Below are positions 1-10,843 of a stretch of DNA of 64,000 nt, piece after piece. Origin of the DNA: Typhlomys cinereus (Eukaryota > Chordata > Mammalia > Rodentia > Platacanthomyidae). The translations under genes and the position numbers were made by a program. The DNA lies in contig JALPQD010000390.1 in assembly GCA_023101885.1 (NCBI GenBank), forward strand, positions 1,041,257 to 1,105,256. Direction: 5' to 3'. Under the pieces are notes generated by a model. That model was not told where the DNA came from. It saw only the letters and a list, made by a program, of their open reading frames with translations, and made no database searches. Each line of letters starts with the position of its first letter. Position 1 is the stretch's first letter.

Positions 1-166
1 TGAGTCTTGCATCTGTCCTAATGACCAGGATCAAACCCAGGTTGCCCACAGCCGTGAAGAGATAGATGGACAGGAACACCACGAAGAGCGGCAGCTTCAG
101 CTCCTGGCGATCTGTGAGGCCCATGAGGATGAACTCTGTCGCCTGAGTGCAGTTTATCTGAGCCAT
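1..166 (-). CDS. Or8u-like: Olfactory receptor, OR8U-like, N-terminal part (gene runs off window start)
   Basis: Odorant-receptor GPCR of the olfactory neuron membrane. The minus strand from 166 reads about 55 codons in one frame: start MAQINCTQ, then [16 protein letters not shown]1 with the GN of [10 protein letters not shown], and the first intracellular loop up to DARL at the window edge. N5-C-T is the usual N-terminal glycosylation sequon. It matches the start of the complete OR8U-like gene at 10844-11803 with no indel and about five base differences, giving two residue changes (V9A, M40V), so the two are recent duplicates. Human OR8U1 starts at the same methionine (MAHINCTQ, from memory), which is why 166 is chosen. 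An in-frame ATG at 181 would add MSQGR. Oddity: the AG just before that upstream ATG in the sister gene is GG here (182-183), so this copy may splice differently. Whether the rest of the gene is intact cannot be seen. Confidence 0.85.
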   Translation of the reverse strand, partial: MAQINCTQATEFILMGLTDRQELKLPLFVVFLSIYLFTAVGNLGLILVIRTDARL

Positions 167-181
167 GCGTCCTTGAGACAT

Positions 182-1104
182 CCACATGCAAACAAAGAGG
201 GGAAAGTCCGTTCATCTTAACAGAGTACAGAAAAGCAATTTTATTGGGAAAATTAAATTACTTGTTTCATGTTAAATAGATTAGCTTACTAGGAATCCGA
301 GGGGTGGGAAGAACTTGAAAGGAGTTAATTTCTGGGCAATATATTTCTCACCTTCAAAGTGATAATGGAATTGGATTCAGTCCATACTGAGTTATTTTGA
401 TTTAAACCTCTGTGTTTTGCTGTTCCAAAATCTGCATTGACCTTTTCAATATTTGAACCCACTGTTTTGTTGGAAAATATTCATATGAACAGCATAAAAA
501 GAAACAAACTATTTAAGTAACATCACACATTCTTTCTCATTCCTGTACAATGTAAAATACTCATGTTGAGATTCTCATATTTGCTGAATTCTTTCTCATT
601 CTACATCTATTAACTGAGAGCTTATGAGAGTCACTTCAATACTTTTGCTTCCATGTTGCAAACTGTAATAATTAAAGTATACAAAAGAAGCAAGTAATTC
701 TGATTCAAATAATAATTTTATCATTTTTATTGCTTTCCTTAACCAAGATGGTATATATTCATCATTTGAATAATTCATACAAACATTGAAAGTATATTGA
801 AATATCCCTCTGTTCTGCATATTAATTGCTTTTGAAATACAGAGAAAAGCAAAAAAAGGTAGTATGATAAAAGAGGCAACAATGTGGATTATACATGCTA
901 AGTAACTTTCTTATCCTAGCATTTGTACAAAATCATTTCAATCATGAGAGAAGAAATTCCCAGTTAAGTAACTGCAGTAAGCTTAGATATTTGGAGTTCA
1001 ACACCATTCTTTCTGACTCAGGGGCTTTTGCACCTTGCTTTTCTGTTGTCCTTATGGCTTTGCTGAATGTGTCCTTAGAAAGATAGAAATAATATATAGG
1101 ATAA
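182..1104. other. Intergenic, nothing recognised
   Basis: AT-rich sequence upstream of the first OR8U-like copy. The reading frames here are short and resemble no protein family I know. The promoter or first exon of the edge gene may lie here, but I cannot place it. Confidence 0.5.
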
Positions 1105-1107
1105 AGG

Positions 1108-1262
1108 GAGCATCTGAGTTTGCCCATATAGTCTATCTTCCAAGAACTTGGGAGCTGGGGTCAACAGCTTTAGGCATTCAAAATCATCTTTAGCTATATA
1201 GTGAAAGGCCAACTTGAGCTGCCTGAGACTCCAAAATTAAACAAATTTTAAAAGGCACACAC
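1108..1262 (+). repeat. B1-like SINE (7SL-derived), old
   Basis: The order of words matches a decayed B1 in sense: 'cttgggagctggggtcaac', then 'ttcaaaatcatctttagc', 'tatatagtgaaaggccaact', 'tgagactcc', and an A- and CA-rich tail. Heavily diverged, so an old insertion. Confidence 0.6.
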
Positions 1263-1379
1263 ACAAACAGACCCCCCCAACAAAAAGATCCAGAAATATG
1301 TATACTTTCAGACTATACTTTCAGAAGGTTAGGAATCAAAACTTAGTTTGTGTTCTATTCAATATCATGTTTTAAGTTT

Positions 1380-1742
1380 GTATTATCTCTTATTGCTGAC
1401 ACCACATACACAGGTTCATAAGTTTGAATCTTTAGATAGTTTCCACATTTTTGAAGGTTGTGGCACCTCTGTGAGGTCTAGTTTTACTGCGGAAAGGCAT
1501 GGCACATAGGTTTGGAGCCCAGCCATATTTCCTCTGAGTTTCATCTTGCTCTCTGCCTCATGATGATGACTGTGGTGATCTGAATCAACTTCCCATTTCT
1601 TCCTCTAGCCATACCTTCTGCTATGCAATTCTTGAAATTATACACTAGATCCTCTATGGTAACATAAGCCAAAAATATGCTCCTTTCTCCCTTACGTGGT
1701 GTATGAATATTGTCTTATAGCAGCAAAAAGAGAATTAACCAC
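1380..1742 (+). repeat. MT-type MaLR LTR, diverged
   Basis: Shares the landmarks of MT-class MaLR LTRs in sense order: 'caggttcataagtttgaatc' near the 5' end, 'tcttgctctctgcctcatga' mid-way, and 'gtgtatgaatattgtcttat' followed by 'agcagcaaaaagagaatta' at the 3' end. Similar elements lie at about 6562/8545 (split), 47599-47938 and 55537-55902 in this window. Boundaries are approximate. Confidence 0.55.
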
Positions 1743-1892
1743 AAACCCAATTTCTTAACTTATAAAAATCACTGCTTATTTAAAGATGCATTGAAAGGAA
1801 ATATTTATTTTGAGAACATACCAGATACAAATGTATTTTAATTGCACAAATTCTGCAAAAGCAATTTTATATAAAATTTTCAAAACATTTCC

Positions 1893-1953
1893 TTGCATAT
1901 ATATCATATGTATGTATGTGTGCATGTACATATATATATATATATATATATAT
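1893..1953. repeat. (TA)n/(TATG)n microsatellite
   Basis: Run of TATG and TG steps leading into about 13 uninterrupted TA units (1928-1953). Confidence 0.9.
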
Positions 1954-3479
1954 CCTTACTAATTATTAGCTTGTTAATTGAAAGCTGAATAAGTGGGTTA
2001 TATTTATGAATCAGAATAGGAATCCTCCAAATTTTTTATCATGGAGAATACTGAGCAAGAAAACCCAGAAAGTTACTAACTGCTGGAAATTACTTCATAG
2101 GTCATTCATGCATTTCCGATTAAGGTAGAGGAGGCACTTAAAAAAAAATAAGTTGAGCATGATCTCTACAAGAATAGTTTAAAACCTAAAATGTAACTTC
2201 TATTTTTTATATTATGTATATAAAATAAATTTCTAATATTTATGCATGTATGCATCTTTGAGTTGTTCTAAAAGACACACATACTGTTCAGGTTTATCAG
2301 AATGCCTGCTGACCATGATACAAAACAGGTTATCAAGGTTTTTATGAACCTAGCTGGTTTCCCTAAATTTTTTACATATTTTCATATATAAGAGTGAGCT
2401 GTTAAATGACCAGTCTACACATATGAGAACACATTCTTAATCACTTTAATTATGTAAACATCACAGAACATTTTTACAAGCCATAATGGTTGTATCAATG
2501 ACAAGCCATATTATTACCAGACCTGGGGTCATAGCCTGTAAACCCACCAAAGCAAGTTAGCTACTCATCTTGAGTAAGCTTGTTAAAGTGTCTTAAATTA
2601 ACAGTGAAAAGCAAATAAAGATTTATTTGATGTAATACATTGTGAAGGCAGACCAATAATAGATCTGATGCTCCTTCAAGTCCATCTTCAGGGTCCAAGC
2701 ATGAATGCAAGTTTTAAATAGATGGAAGACAAGAGATAGGTATAACTAAGCATATTTGGAAATGCCAGCCAATTCTATGACATTTGTCACCTGCATGAAG
2801 TTCTAGTCAAGGTGTGGGCACACCCATCATTGTCTGGGCTCCAGTCTTCCCTGTAAGGTGGTCTTATGAGCTTCACCACTGTTTGTAAACCTTTTTCTTT
2901 CTGGCTGACACCAGGTCTTTTCCTGCTCCCAAGCACATAGACAGAATGAGAGGCACACATGTGTTTATTTAGAATATTTTCACTCCCTTCCAGTCTAGTT
3001 ACAATATGATATACATAATATTTATTGTATGAAAAATATTATATATTAATATGAACTTAATGGAATCACCATCATACAAAATCAATCTGACCATTGTTCT
3101 GTGACATATAGCTAAAACCAAAAAATGCTTATTTGTGAAATACTGAATTTGTATTTGGAAATATTAGCCAACTCTACACTATTTGGCATCTGCATGACGT
3201 CCAGTTGACCCTTTCCTTTTATCTCAAAGGTGAAGTATGGCATGTATTACATTTGAATAGATGTTTTATATGACATTTTAAAATATCACCTATCTATGTA
3301 TACCCACTTGCTTTCTAATTGGTATTGGGACTTATTTCACTTCAGGGAACACATACCTGGTATAGTAAACCAAGCAAAAATTAGTGCAAAGGGAGAATAT
3401 AGTCCCTAGGAGGGAACAAAATTCTTGGTGTCAATAAATGCTTGCTAGTAAAATAGCATCTAAATACTTTCATTACCTT
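1954..3479. other. Intergenic; one ~60-bp diverged direct repeat
   Basis: No gene seen. 'tatttggaaatgccagccaa' (about 2754) and 'tatttggaaatattagccaa' (about 3153) begin two related stretches of about 60 bp. They share 'catctgcatga'-like words, so they are two pieces of one old repeat, perhaps an ERV LTR. Confidence 0.4.
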
Positions 3480-4110
3480 CATAGATTCAGGAATCACTCA
3501 GCATTCAATCAAGAAGTAGCCCTGAACAATGAAAGATGTATAATGGCTAACGTACAAATTAAAAGCAACTATGAATGGCCCTAATCAGGACATCTAAAGC
3601 ATGCTCTATCTCAAGGCTCAAGGAACTTTGCAGAAGAAGGGGCACTATGAAAGTAAGAGTCGGAGGATGGGGAGAGGAAATGTCAGATAAAAACCTCTAT
3701 TTATATCAAAGCTGCTGTACCCAATAACCCAATGCAATTATGTCTACTTCCACTAGATCTCCATACAATATCTGGCTTACCAGCATTTTGCTATGAAAGA
3801 AGAAAGAACACATTTGATAGTATACTCACTACCCTAAGAAACTATATGGCACTGGTGCTGGACGAGTGGTATGGGGAGCTTCTTTACTCAACTGTTTCTC
3901 CCACCAGTGGGCCCACTAGGGCATTCTTGCTTTGGCATGTGCCTAGGCACTAGTTAGTGCTGGCATTTTAGACAGACCAAATTAATCACACATGCAAGGG
4001 GACATAGGAAAGGGAGTGAAAATGGCTGGAGGTAGTGAGGACAAATAGGGTGGGATAGGATGGAGGATGGGATAGAATTGCAGATAGGAGATAAAAACAT
4101 AAATTCATCA
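3480..4110 (+). repeat. Old L1 3' UTR-like sequence
   Basis: Contains 'ctcaaggaactttgcagaag' and 'aggggcactatgaaagtaag', the decayed form of the L1 3' UTR words ('gctcagggacatttgcggaa', 'gagggggcggtaagattgt') seen cleanly at 35100. A purine-rich stretch follows at 4000-4100. Strongly diverged; boundaries are guesses. Confidence 0.4.
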
Positions 4111-4129
4111 TTAATTAAAATATCACCTA

Positions 4130-4330
4130 TCTTAGTCTCTCATTCTATTGCTATGAGAAATGCATGAACCCAACAAATTAGGTAGAAACACGTCTATACA
4201 TACTTTCTGTTTGTGGTTACAGTAATCATGGCAGGAAGAGATACCGGCATCAGGACCTAAAGGAACTGTCCAAACCATATCCACAGGAAGAAAGAAGGGA
4301 AAAGTCCAAAGCATACCTTATGGTGTCCCA
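4130..4330 (-). repeat. Possible MaLR LTR fragment, antisense
   Basis: 'tctcattctattgctatgag' resembles the antisense 3' end of rodent MaLR LTRs ('ttctattgctgtga'). The rest is too decayed to follow. Confidence 0.3.
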
Positions 4331-4682
4331 GTTAGCTGGTCTGCTGGATTCCAACAGGCTTTCTCTTTATACTTGAACAAAGAATAATATTACCGATATG
4401 GGATGGATGTTTACAGAACATTTAGATAAACTTCTACTGGCTTGCTCAAAGACTTCCTTTGTGTAATTTTTCATAGTTGTGCAGAATTCTCAATTCCCAA
4501 GTTTATAACTGTACCTAACTGCCAAGTCACTTATAATTTACACTTAAGATGTGCAGATGTATCATTCCCCTTCCATCAAAACCAGTCCACAGTAATTAAT
4601 GATCACTTTGCAAATGCATTCTTATTTTTCTCTCCTGCACTTGTATTTTTCCACATACATCTCTTATCCATGGAAAGTGATG

Positions 4683-5015
4683 CGTTCTTTCATTCTTTTT
4701 TTTTAAATTTTTTTAATTATTATTATTTATTCAACCATGCGCGTGTGTATGTGCGCGCGTGTGTGTATGTCTGTGTATGTGTGTGTCTGTGTATGTGTAG
4801 AACCACGGACGAATTCGCGAACCACCATGGACGCCTCCACCTCTTTCTGCCCCGGGATTCACAGGCTCCGCCCTACCAGGACCAGAAGCGCAGGCCGCCC
4901 CCGCTTACGCCTGGCGTCTATACGTGGGATCTGGGACCCGAACTCAGGACCTTCCGCCTGCAAGGCGGAGGCTTAACCACTGAGCCACCTCTCCAGCCCA
5001 CGTTCTTTCATTCTT
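4683..5015 (-). repeat. B2-superfamily SINE, GC-rich subfamily, with 15-bp target-site duplication
   Basis: On the minus strand the element starts at 5000 with 'ggctggagaggtggctcag' (pol III box A region), then a box B-like 'ggtcctgagttcgggtcc', a GC- and CpG-rich body, a CA/TG-rich zone and an A-rich end near 4700. The identical 15-mer 'cgttctttcattctt' flanks it at 4683-4697 and 5001-5015, proving a retrotransposed unit of about 303 bp. Intact CpGs suggest a young copy. It does not encode protein, although open frames run through it on both sides. Confidence 0.93.
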
Positions 5016-6095
5016 GTGTTATGAAATCATTTGTTGAACAATTGATTCATATGACCTTTTTTAACATTCATGTTTCCATATTTATTATCTTGGTACATTG
5101 CAAACTTCATAGATGAATGTGTCAGATTTTGATTTATTTCCTAATGTATCTCCTTTAAAATGTTTTCTGGTAAAAAATTAATTATTTCTATAATAATATT
5201 TTTTCATTTGGTCATTGTTCATAATATTTTTTAACTGAGATATGTCAATAAAACATGTATATTTTGGTCAAATTTCTCACATCAAATAAAATGGGCATAT
5301 CTTATAAAATTAAGGCATTTGGAAGTGATAATAATCCTACAATTGTTTACTGTTTTCAAGTAATCTTATGATTTTTGGGATTCTCATATAATTTATCCAT
5401 ATCAAATTATTAAATGGCATAGATTAAATAATAATAAACATGTGAAAAACCTCGGAGTGATCAGTGTTTTTGTTCATTTGAGAAAATGTGACCTAAGATA
5501 AAGATCATTGTATTCTATTGGTTCCATTTGAACATGAATTCTTTGTACTTACTTAGGTAGGATGAGATTCTCTCTTCTCCATGTCAGGTTTGGGCAGCAA
5601 CAAACTGTGAGATTTTTATCATGACTAGGTCCCAAAGGATCTACTTAGGAGAATGATATAAGAAAATCATCATAAAGAATATAGCCTGAGTCCCATGAGG
5701 AGCTCAATGATAATTAGAAAACAATTAGCTCATTTTTGTTTGTGTTGAGAAACCAAACATTTAAAATACTTTAAAGATAATATTTTACTCTAATAGTCTT
5801 GATTTTGAAATTCAATTTATTAAATTTCATTTTAGTTATCATATGACTGAAGTTGTCTAACAGCAGTTTTTAACTTTCTCTTTGAAATAAACATTAGCAA
5901 CATCCTTTGAAATTGTTAAAGTACATTGAAAGAACTGAAGATATGGCCCCAAAGAACCTATTCCATTGTAAAAGAAGACACAACATTCTCTCTTTGGTTT
6001 ACTGTTTCTCATACTTAAGTTTTTGCTTCCATTTTTAGAATGTCAACTTCTATTATTCTTTAACTTCATTAATTACCTAGTTTAAAACATACTCT
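5016..6095. other. Intergenic, nothing recognised
   Basis: AT-rich, no coding signal or recognisable repeat. Confidence 0.5.
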
Positions 6096-6097
6096 TG

Positions 6098-6336
6098 GGG
6101 CTGGAGAGATGACTCAGGGATTAAGACTCTTAATCACAAGCAGAGGGAAATGAGTTCAGATCCCAGATGCCATGTAATGTTGCCGGGTAGAAATGGTGGT
6201 AGTCTTTACCTCCAGCTTTGGAAGGTGGAACCTGGGGAAACCCCAGAGCAAAGAAAAAAGGAGTTAGAATCAATCCATATGATTCATGAAGTCACCTTTG
6301 GTCCTTTACAGGGAAACATAATGCCCTCTAATACAC

Positions 6337-6382
<46 letters not shown>

Positions 6383-6384
6383 TT
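6098..6384 (+). repeat. B2-superfamily SINE, A-rich subfamily, with (CA)n tail
   Basis: Sense copy: 'ggggctggagagatgactca' head, diverged box B ('gagttcagatccc'), body with 'cctggggaaaccccagagca', then 'gggaaacataatgccctcta', (CA)n at about 6348-6380 and an AT-rich end. Same layout as the copies at 35563 and 60333. More diverged than the GC-rich subfamily. Confidence 0.85.
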
Positions 6385-6561
6385 AATTAAAATAAAAAGC
6401 TCTCGTTTTACACATTATGTTATGAAATACATGAAGCTAGATGAGGTTATTGACTAAAGTCTCTTAGATAGAATATGTGGTTCTGTAAAGAAGGCAAGAA
6501 ACTCTCATTCTCTCTGTCACACTGTCTTTTCACAAAGAAAAGGTCCCGTGAACACAAATCA

Positions 6562-6680
6562 GTGATACTGCATTGATATGGCCAGGTTCTAATGTGTTTT
6601 GCTATACTACAGGTTCATTCATTTGAATCCTTAGTCAATGTCAATATTTTGGAAGATTTTGGTAGATTTAGGAAGTGGAA
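6562..6680 (+). repeat. MT-type MaLR LTR, 5' part (interrupted)
   Basis: 'caggttcattcatttgaatc' and 'ttttggaagattttggtag' are the LTR's 5' words. The element stops at 6680 where an L1 insertion begins and resumes at about 8299. Compare the uninterrupted copy at 1380-1742. Confidence 0.55.
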
Positions 6681-7951
6681 TACTTCACTCAGTATAATTT
6701 TTTTAATTCCATCTATTTCACAACAAATTTCATTAATTCATCATTTTTGATGGCTGAGTAGTATTCCACTGTATAAACGTACCACATTTTTCTTATCCAC
6801 TTGTCAACTGTTGGGCATTTGGGTTGATTCCATTTCTTTGCTATTGTAAAAAATGCTGTTATGAACATGGTCGTGCTTGTGTTATTGAGGTGAATTTTTG
6901 CTGTATGGGGGATTAATCCCAAAAGTGGAATAGGAGGTCATATGGCATTTCAATCTTTAACTTTTTTAAGAATTGCCAGACAGCTCGCCAGAGGGGCTGT
7001 ATGAGCCTGCATTCCCACAAGCAATGTAGGAGAGTTCCCCTCTCTCCACATCCTCTCCAGTATTTGAGGGTGTTTGTATTGTGGATTTTTGCCATCCTGA
7101 CCGGGGTGAGATGATACCTCAGAGAGGTTTTGATTTACATTTCCCTGATGGCTAAGGATGTAGAGCATTTTTTAAGATATTTGTTAGGTATTTCAATTCT
7201 GTCCCTGGTAAAGTTTCTTTTAATTTCCAAGGCCCATTTTTTAATTGGACCATTTGTTTCCTTGGTGTTTAGTTTTCTAAGTTCTTTGTAAACTCTGGAT
7301 AATAGAGCTCTATCAGATATGTGGTTAGTGAAGATTTTCTACCATTCTGTGGGTTGCCTTTGTGATGGAGTTACAATCTCTTTATCTGAACGGAAATACT
7401 TTAATTTCATAAGATCCCATCTGTTTAGTGTTGCTTGTAGTGACTGTCCTATCAGATTTCTGTTTAGGAAATGTTGACCTAGTCCATTCAGTTCAAGAGA
7501 GTTCCCTACCCTTTCAACTAAGGTTTTTATAGTCTCTGGCCTTATATTGAGTCCTTGATCCATTTGGAATTAAGTCTTGTACATGGTGACAAGTATGAGT
7601 TGAGTTTTAATCTTCTTCATGTGGACATCCAGTTTTGCCAGCACCATTTGTTGAAGATGGTGTTCTTTTTCCATTGGATTTTTGGGCCCCTTTGTCAAAG
7701 ATCAGATGGATGTAATTGTGTGGGCTTATATCTGGGTCTTCAACTCTTATCCGTTGATCTGTGTATCTATTTTGGAGCCAGTACCAAGCTGTTTTTATAA
7801 CTATGGATCTGTAGCACAGATTAAGGTTAGGTATGGTGACACCTCCAGCAGTGTTTTTGTTACTCAGGATTGTTTTTGCTATCCTGGGTCTTTTGTGCCT
7901 CCATATGAATTTTGAGATTGTTTGGTCAACTTCTTTAAAGAATTGCTTTGG
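6681..7951 (-). repeat. LINE-1 ORF2 C-terminal segment, inverted 5' part of a twin-primed insertion
   Basis: On the minus strand this encodes, with frameshifts, the C-terminal region of L1 ORF2 (reverse transcriptase/endonuclease): motifs [13 protein letters not shown] (about 7030), WNQPKCPTVDKWIRKMWYVY and YYSAIKNDELMKF (6730-6840), and upstream RPETIKTLVERVGNSLE (about 7520). It parallels the L1 at 45101-46450 nearly base for base. There is no 3' UTR at its left end. The segment instead abuts, in opposite orientation, an L1 3' end at 8013-8298, as expected of a 5' inversion. Confidence 0.88.
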
Positions 7952-8014
7952 GGGGCTGGAGAGATGGCTCAGGGGTTAAGCCTCAGCCTTGCAGGCGGAA
8001 GGTCCTGAGTTCGG
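7952..8014 (+). repeat. SINE head (first ~63 bp) at the L1 inversion junction
   Basis: 'ggggctggagagatggctca', then 'ggggttaagcctcagccttg' and 'caggcggaaggtcctgagtt', matches the head of the GC-rich SINE family from its exact 5' end through box B, then stops. L1 3' UTR sequence follows immediately ('ggaacacaaaaaagagc'). No SINE body or tail is present. Confidence 0.85.
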
Positions 8015-8298
8015 AACACAAAAAAGAGCTCTAGGTAATGCTACTGAGTCCTTATACCTCATCAGAAGAAGAGGACCCAGAGGAAAGTTTGACATGCACA
8101 TTAAAGGATGCTCCAGGAATTGGCGGGGGAGGTGGCATTGTGAGAAAGGGAGGGAGGGAGGGAAAGGAAGGGAAAAAGGGGGAAGAAGCGAGGGGATCTA
8201 GGGAAGGCTGGAGGGAGGGGAGTGGGGTAGGGGATCCAGGGCCGGCTGGAGGGAGGGGAATGGGGTATCTATCAACTTTGTATGAGTGGGAAAAAAAA
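8013..8298 (+). repeat. LINE-1 3' UTR end with poly-A, sense part of the twin-primed insertion
   Basis: 'gaggacccagaggaaagttt', 'ggatgctccaggaattggcg', a G-rich tract and 'atcaactttgtatgagtggg', followed by A9, match the 3' end of the other L1s in the window (35340-35546 in the same orientation). 'aggaagtggaa' (6670-6680) and 'agaaagtggaa' (8299-8309), 10 of 11 identical, are the probable target-site duplication of the whole 6681-8298 insertion. Confidence 0.85.
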
Positions 8299-8545
8299 AG
8301 AAAGTGGAACCTTGCTGTAGGAAACTATGCCTGGGAAATTGTTTCTGTACAGTTTTCTCTTGCTCTCTCTACATTTGTGATGTCTGTAGTAACCAGAACT
8401 GACTTCTTCTTCCTTCAGTCATGGTAGATGATTCTCAGAATATTTGACTACGTCTTCTCTGGAAGAGCTAGCCAAATAATTCTCCTTTCCTTTCCTTCCC
8501 TTAAATTGTGTATGAATATTGTCTCACAGCAACAAAGAAGAGTGG
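8299..8545 (+). repeat. MT-type MaLR LTR, 3' part (interrupted)
   Basis: Continues the LTR of 6562-6680: 'gtttctgtacagttttctct', 'tgctctctctacatttgtga', and the LTR 3' end 'gtgtatgaatattgtctcac' with 'agcaacaaagaagagtgg'. Confidence 0.55.
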
Positions 8546-8895
8546 CAGCAAAGATGAGTAAGATTAAATCATGATTTTGGATTCCTAGCTCACAGAATAG
8601 TGAAAAATCAACATCTATTATGTAACTACAATCTTTACTAATTGTATGTGAGTTATTTCATCATAGAACTATTAAATTGGACTAAGCTAAATAAGACCAT
8701 TCCTGAAGTCAATTAACTCTCCATAATGCAAATGGCTCTATGGGACACAAGACAAAGACAAGGAAAGAAACAATTGAATTCTTTTTCTTGTCTTGCATGA
8801 AAAATATATTTTTGCTGTTGCAATTCCTCCTATGGCTCAATGAACAATTATAGATATTAGTTATACATCAGCCTTAAAATAGACAAATGACATGA

Positions 8896-8897
<2 letters not shown>

Positions 8898-8961
<64 letters not shown>
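8898..8961. repeat. (CA)n(GA)n microsatellite
   Basis: About 21 CA units directly followed by about 11 GA units. Confidence 0.95.
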
Positions 8962-8962
<1 letters not shown>

Positions 8963-9720
8963 AAGCTAAATTATACAGGCATGTTTTGCTCCAGACTGTG
9001 CTTTACCTTTAACAATAGGGAAAATTGAATTGTCATTTCAACAAAGCCAATTTACTCACCAGGATCCAGGATCATAACCAGTTAAAAATTATGGATGAAT
9101 CACATATAAAGCATAGTGCTGTTAAGCTTTACAAAGCAATTTTTTTTTTTATTTTTTGAGGACAAGTATATTCTGGATGTCTGGACCCAAAGGAGAACAC
9201 AGATCTTTTGGCATGACAGAATGGTTCTAGTTGGAGCAACTGACACAAGGAGCCATGCTTTTTTATTGAAGAAATAAGCCTAGAAATAGATATGCCCATT
9301 TCTCACAACAGTAGCTGTTTGAAAATCTAGACAGAGTGAGGATTCAAAAGCAGAAAGTACATGCCAGGAAAAAGTTTAACTCAAAATTTTAAGTATTCGT
9401 CTCCAAAAAACATGAGCAATAGAGGGAGGGCAGATATTTCATTGGCTCAAGAAGGTTCAATGTCTCAGATTAATGTTGCTTGATTGGCTACTATACACCA
9501 GATAGCCCACCTAGGAATTCTTGTTAATTATTTAAAATAATACATGTGCATTAAAGTGTTAGTACTCATATTCTGCCAATCAAATGTAAGTAAGGAACAC
9601 TGGAATCCATTAAGTGAAGTGTATTTTCTTACAGAAAGCATGATATAGGGACGGAATCTTCTTTGTATCACAGATTTTACTAACCTAATCACTTTTGAAT
9701 TTTGAACTCATAAAGGGTAT
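8962..9720. other. Intergenic, nothing recognised
   Basis: No gene and no repeat I can name. Confidence 0.4.
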
Positions 9721-9723
9721 ATT

Positions 9724-10085
9724 TAGTTACTCTTGTGTTGCTGTGAGAGGGCACCTAAAATCAAACAATTTAAGGGAGAAAAGATTTATTCAGCTTACTG
9801 TTGTTCCAGAAGGGAGATATAGTTTTTCATGGTGGAGGAAGTATGTGGCTGAAGCTGGAGGAAGGCCAAGTTAATGCAAACATTTTGGAGACTGAGAGCT
9901 ATAAGACTCCTGCTACAAAAGCAAACTTCTCAAGAGCTAGGGTGGGATTAATCCATCTCAAGGCCCACCCCCTATGACCACCTTTGTCCAACAAGACTCC
10001 ACCTCTCAAAGGTGCTGACCCTCCTAAACACATGAGATTGTGTGGGACACATTTCAAAACACGACAGAATGCATAGGACATACTA
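9724..10085 (-). repeat. MT-type MaLR LTR, antisense
   Basis: Antisense landmarks in order: 'ttactcttgtgttgctgtga', 'aaagatttattcagcttact', 'aaggcccaccccctatgacc', 'aagactccacctctcaaagg' and 'ttgtgtgggacacatttcaa'. These are the complement of the canonical MT LTR. A 60-codon frame inside is not a gene. Confidence 0.65.
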
Positions 10086-10843
10086 AAAAAATTGTATCCA
10101 TATTTGGCTTGAGTTTATGGGGACTATTTATAAAAGCATATATTCCTCAGAGTCAGGAGCACCACTCAGAAGCTCAGGCTAGAATGGATGATGATAAACA
10201 TTAAAAAGTCAGGTTTTAGTACCTTGAAATATCTATGCAATAATACTGTAGGTAAAAGTAATAGTTAGCGACCCTTAACATATAATACACTGGGCCATTT
10301 TATATCAAAATTACAACATCCCAGCATAGAGACAATGTAGAATCAAAAAGGTAAAATGCAAGCAAAAGCAGCTACAAAATCATGGGAATTTACAGGAGGG
10401 TGAATACAAATACAATCACAATGGTGGCAGTATACATATAAGCACATGGGAATTTATTGATGGGAAAACAATGTTAATTAATTAAATCTTTTAACAAAAA
10501 GAATGCAGCAGAGCTGTAACAAAGCAATAATAAAACACAATTAACAATGTAACTGACACAAGTTCACTCATAAAATCAATTACACGGAATGAATATAAGT
10601 AGTCTGTATGCTCTAATTGAAAAGGAAGAAATATTAAAAGATGATTAAAACACAATATAAAATAAGTGGGTATTTGCAAGAGACAGTGAGATACAGAATA
10701 CTTGAAGTCTGTATACTCTGATTTTACACCAAGTACACCAATTATTTGGTATATTTGGCATGTACACAAAAATGCATTTAAAAGTAGAATCCATTACTCA
10801 AATAGAACTTAATGAGCACAGGGAAATCAGATTTTTGTTGAAA
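10086..10843. other. 3' flank of the OR8U-like gene, nothing recognised
   Basis: AT-rich. It should contain the 3' UTR of the next gene, but no single polyadenylation site stands out. Confidence 0.4.

Noticed and set aside
18..215. 65-residue His-rich open frame, similar to one at 11655-11855
   Set aside because: Shifted-frame shadow of the OR8U-like N-terminus; it recurs only because the two genes are duplicates.
4960..5000. tRNA-like box A and box B at several sites (4960, 7952, 48240, 60333)
   Set aside because: These are SINE heads. The cloverleaf is not complete and the sequence continues into SINE body and A-rich tails, so no tRNA gene is called.
4442..5116. 224-residue open frame on the plus strand
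   Set aside because: It runs through the antisense of a SINE (4698-5000); the composition is repeat-driven and no family resemblance exists.
8038..8427. 129-residue Gly/Glu-rich open frame
   Set aside because: Lies on the L1 3' UTR G-rich tract and the MaLR LTR.
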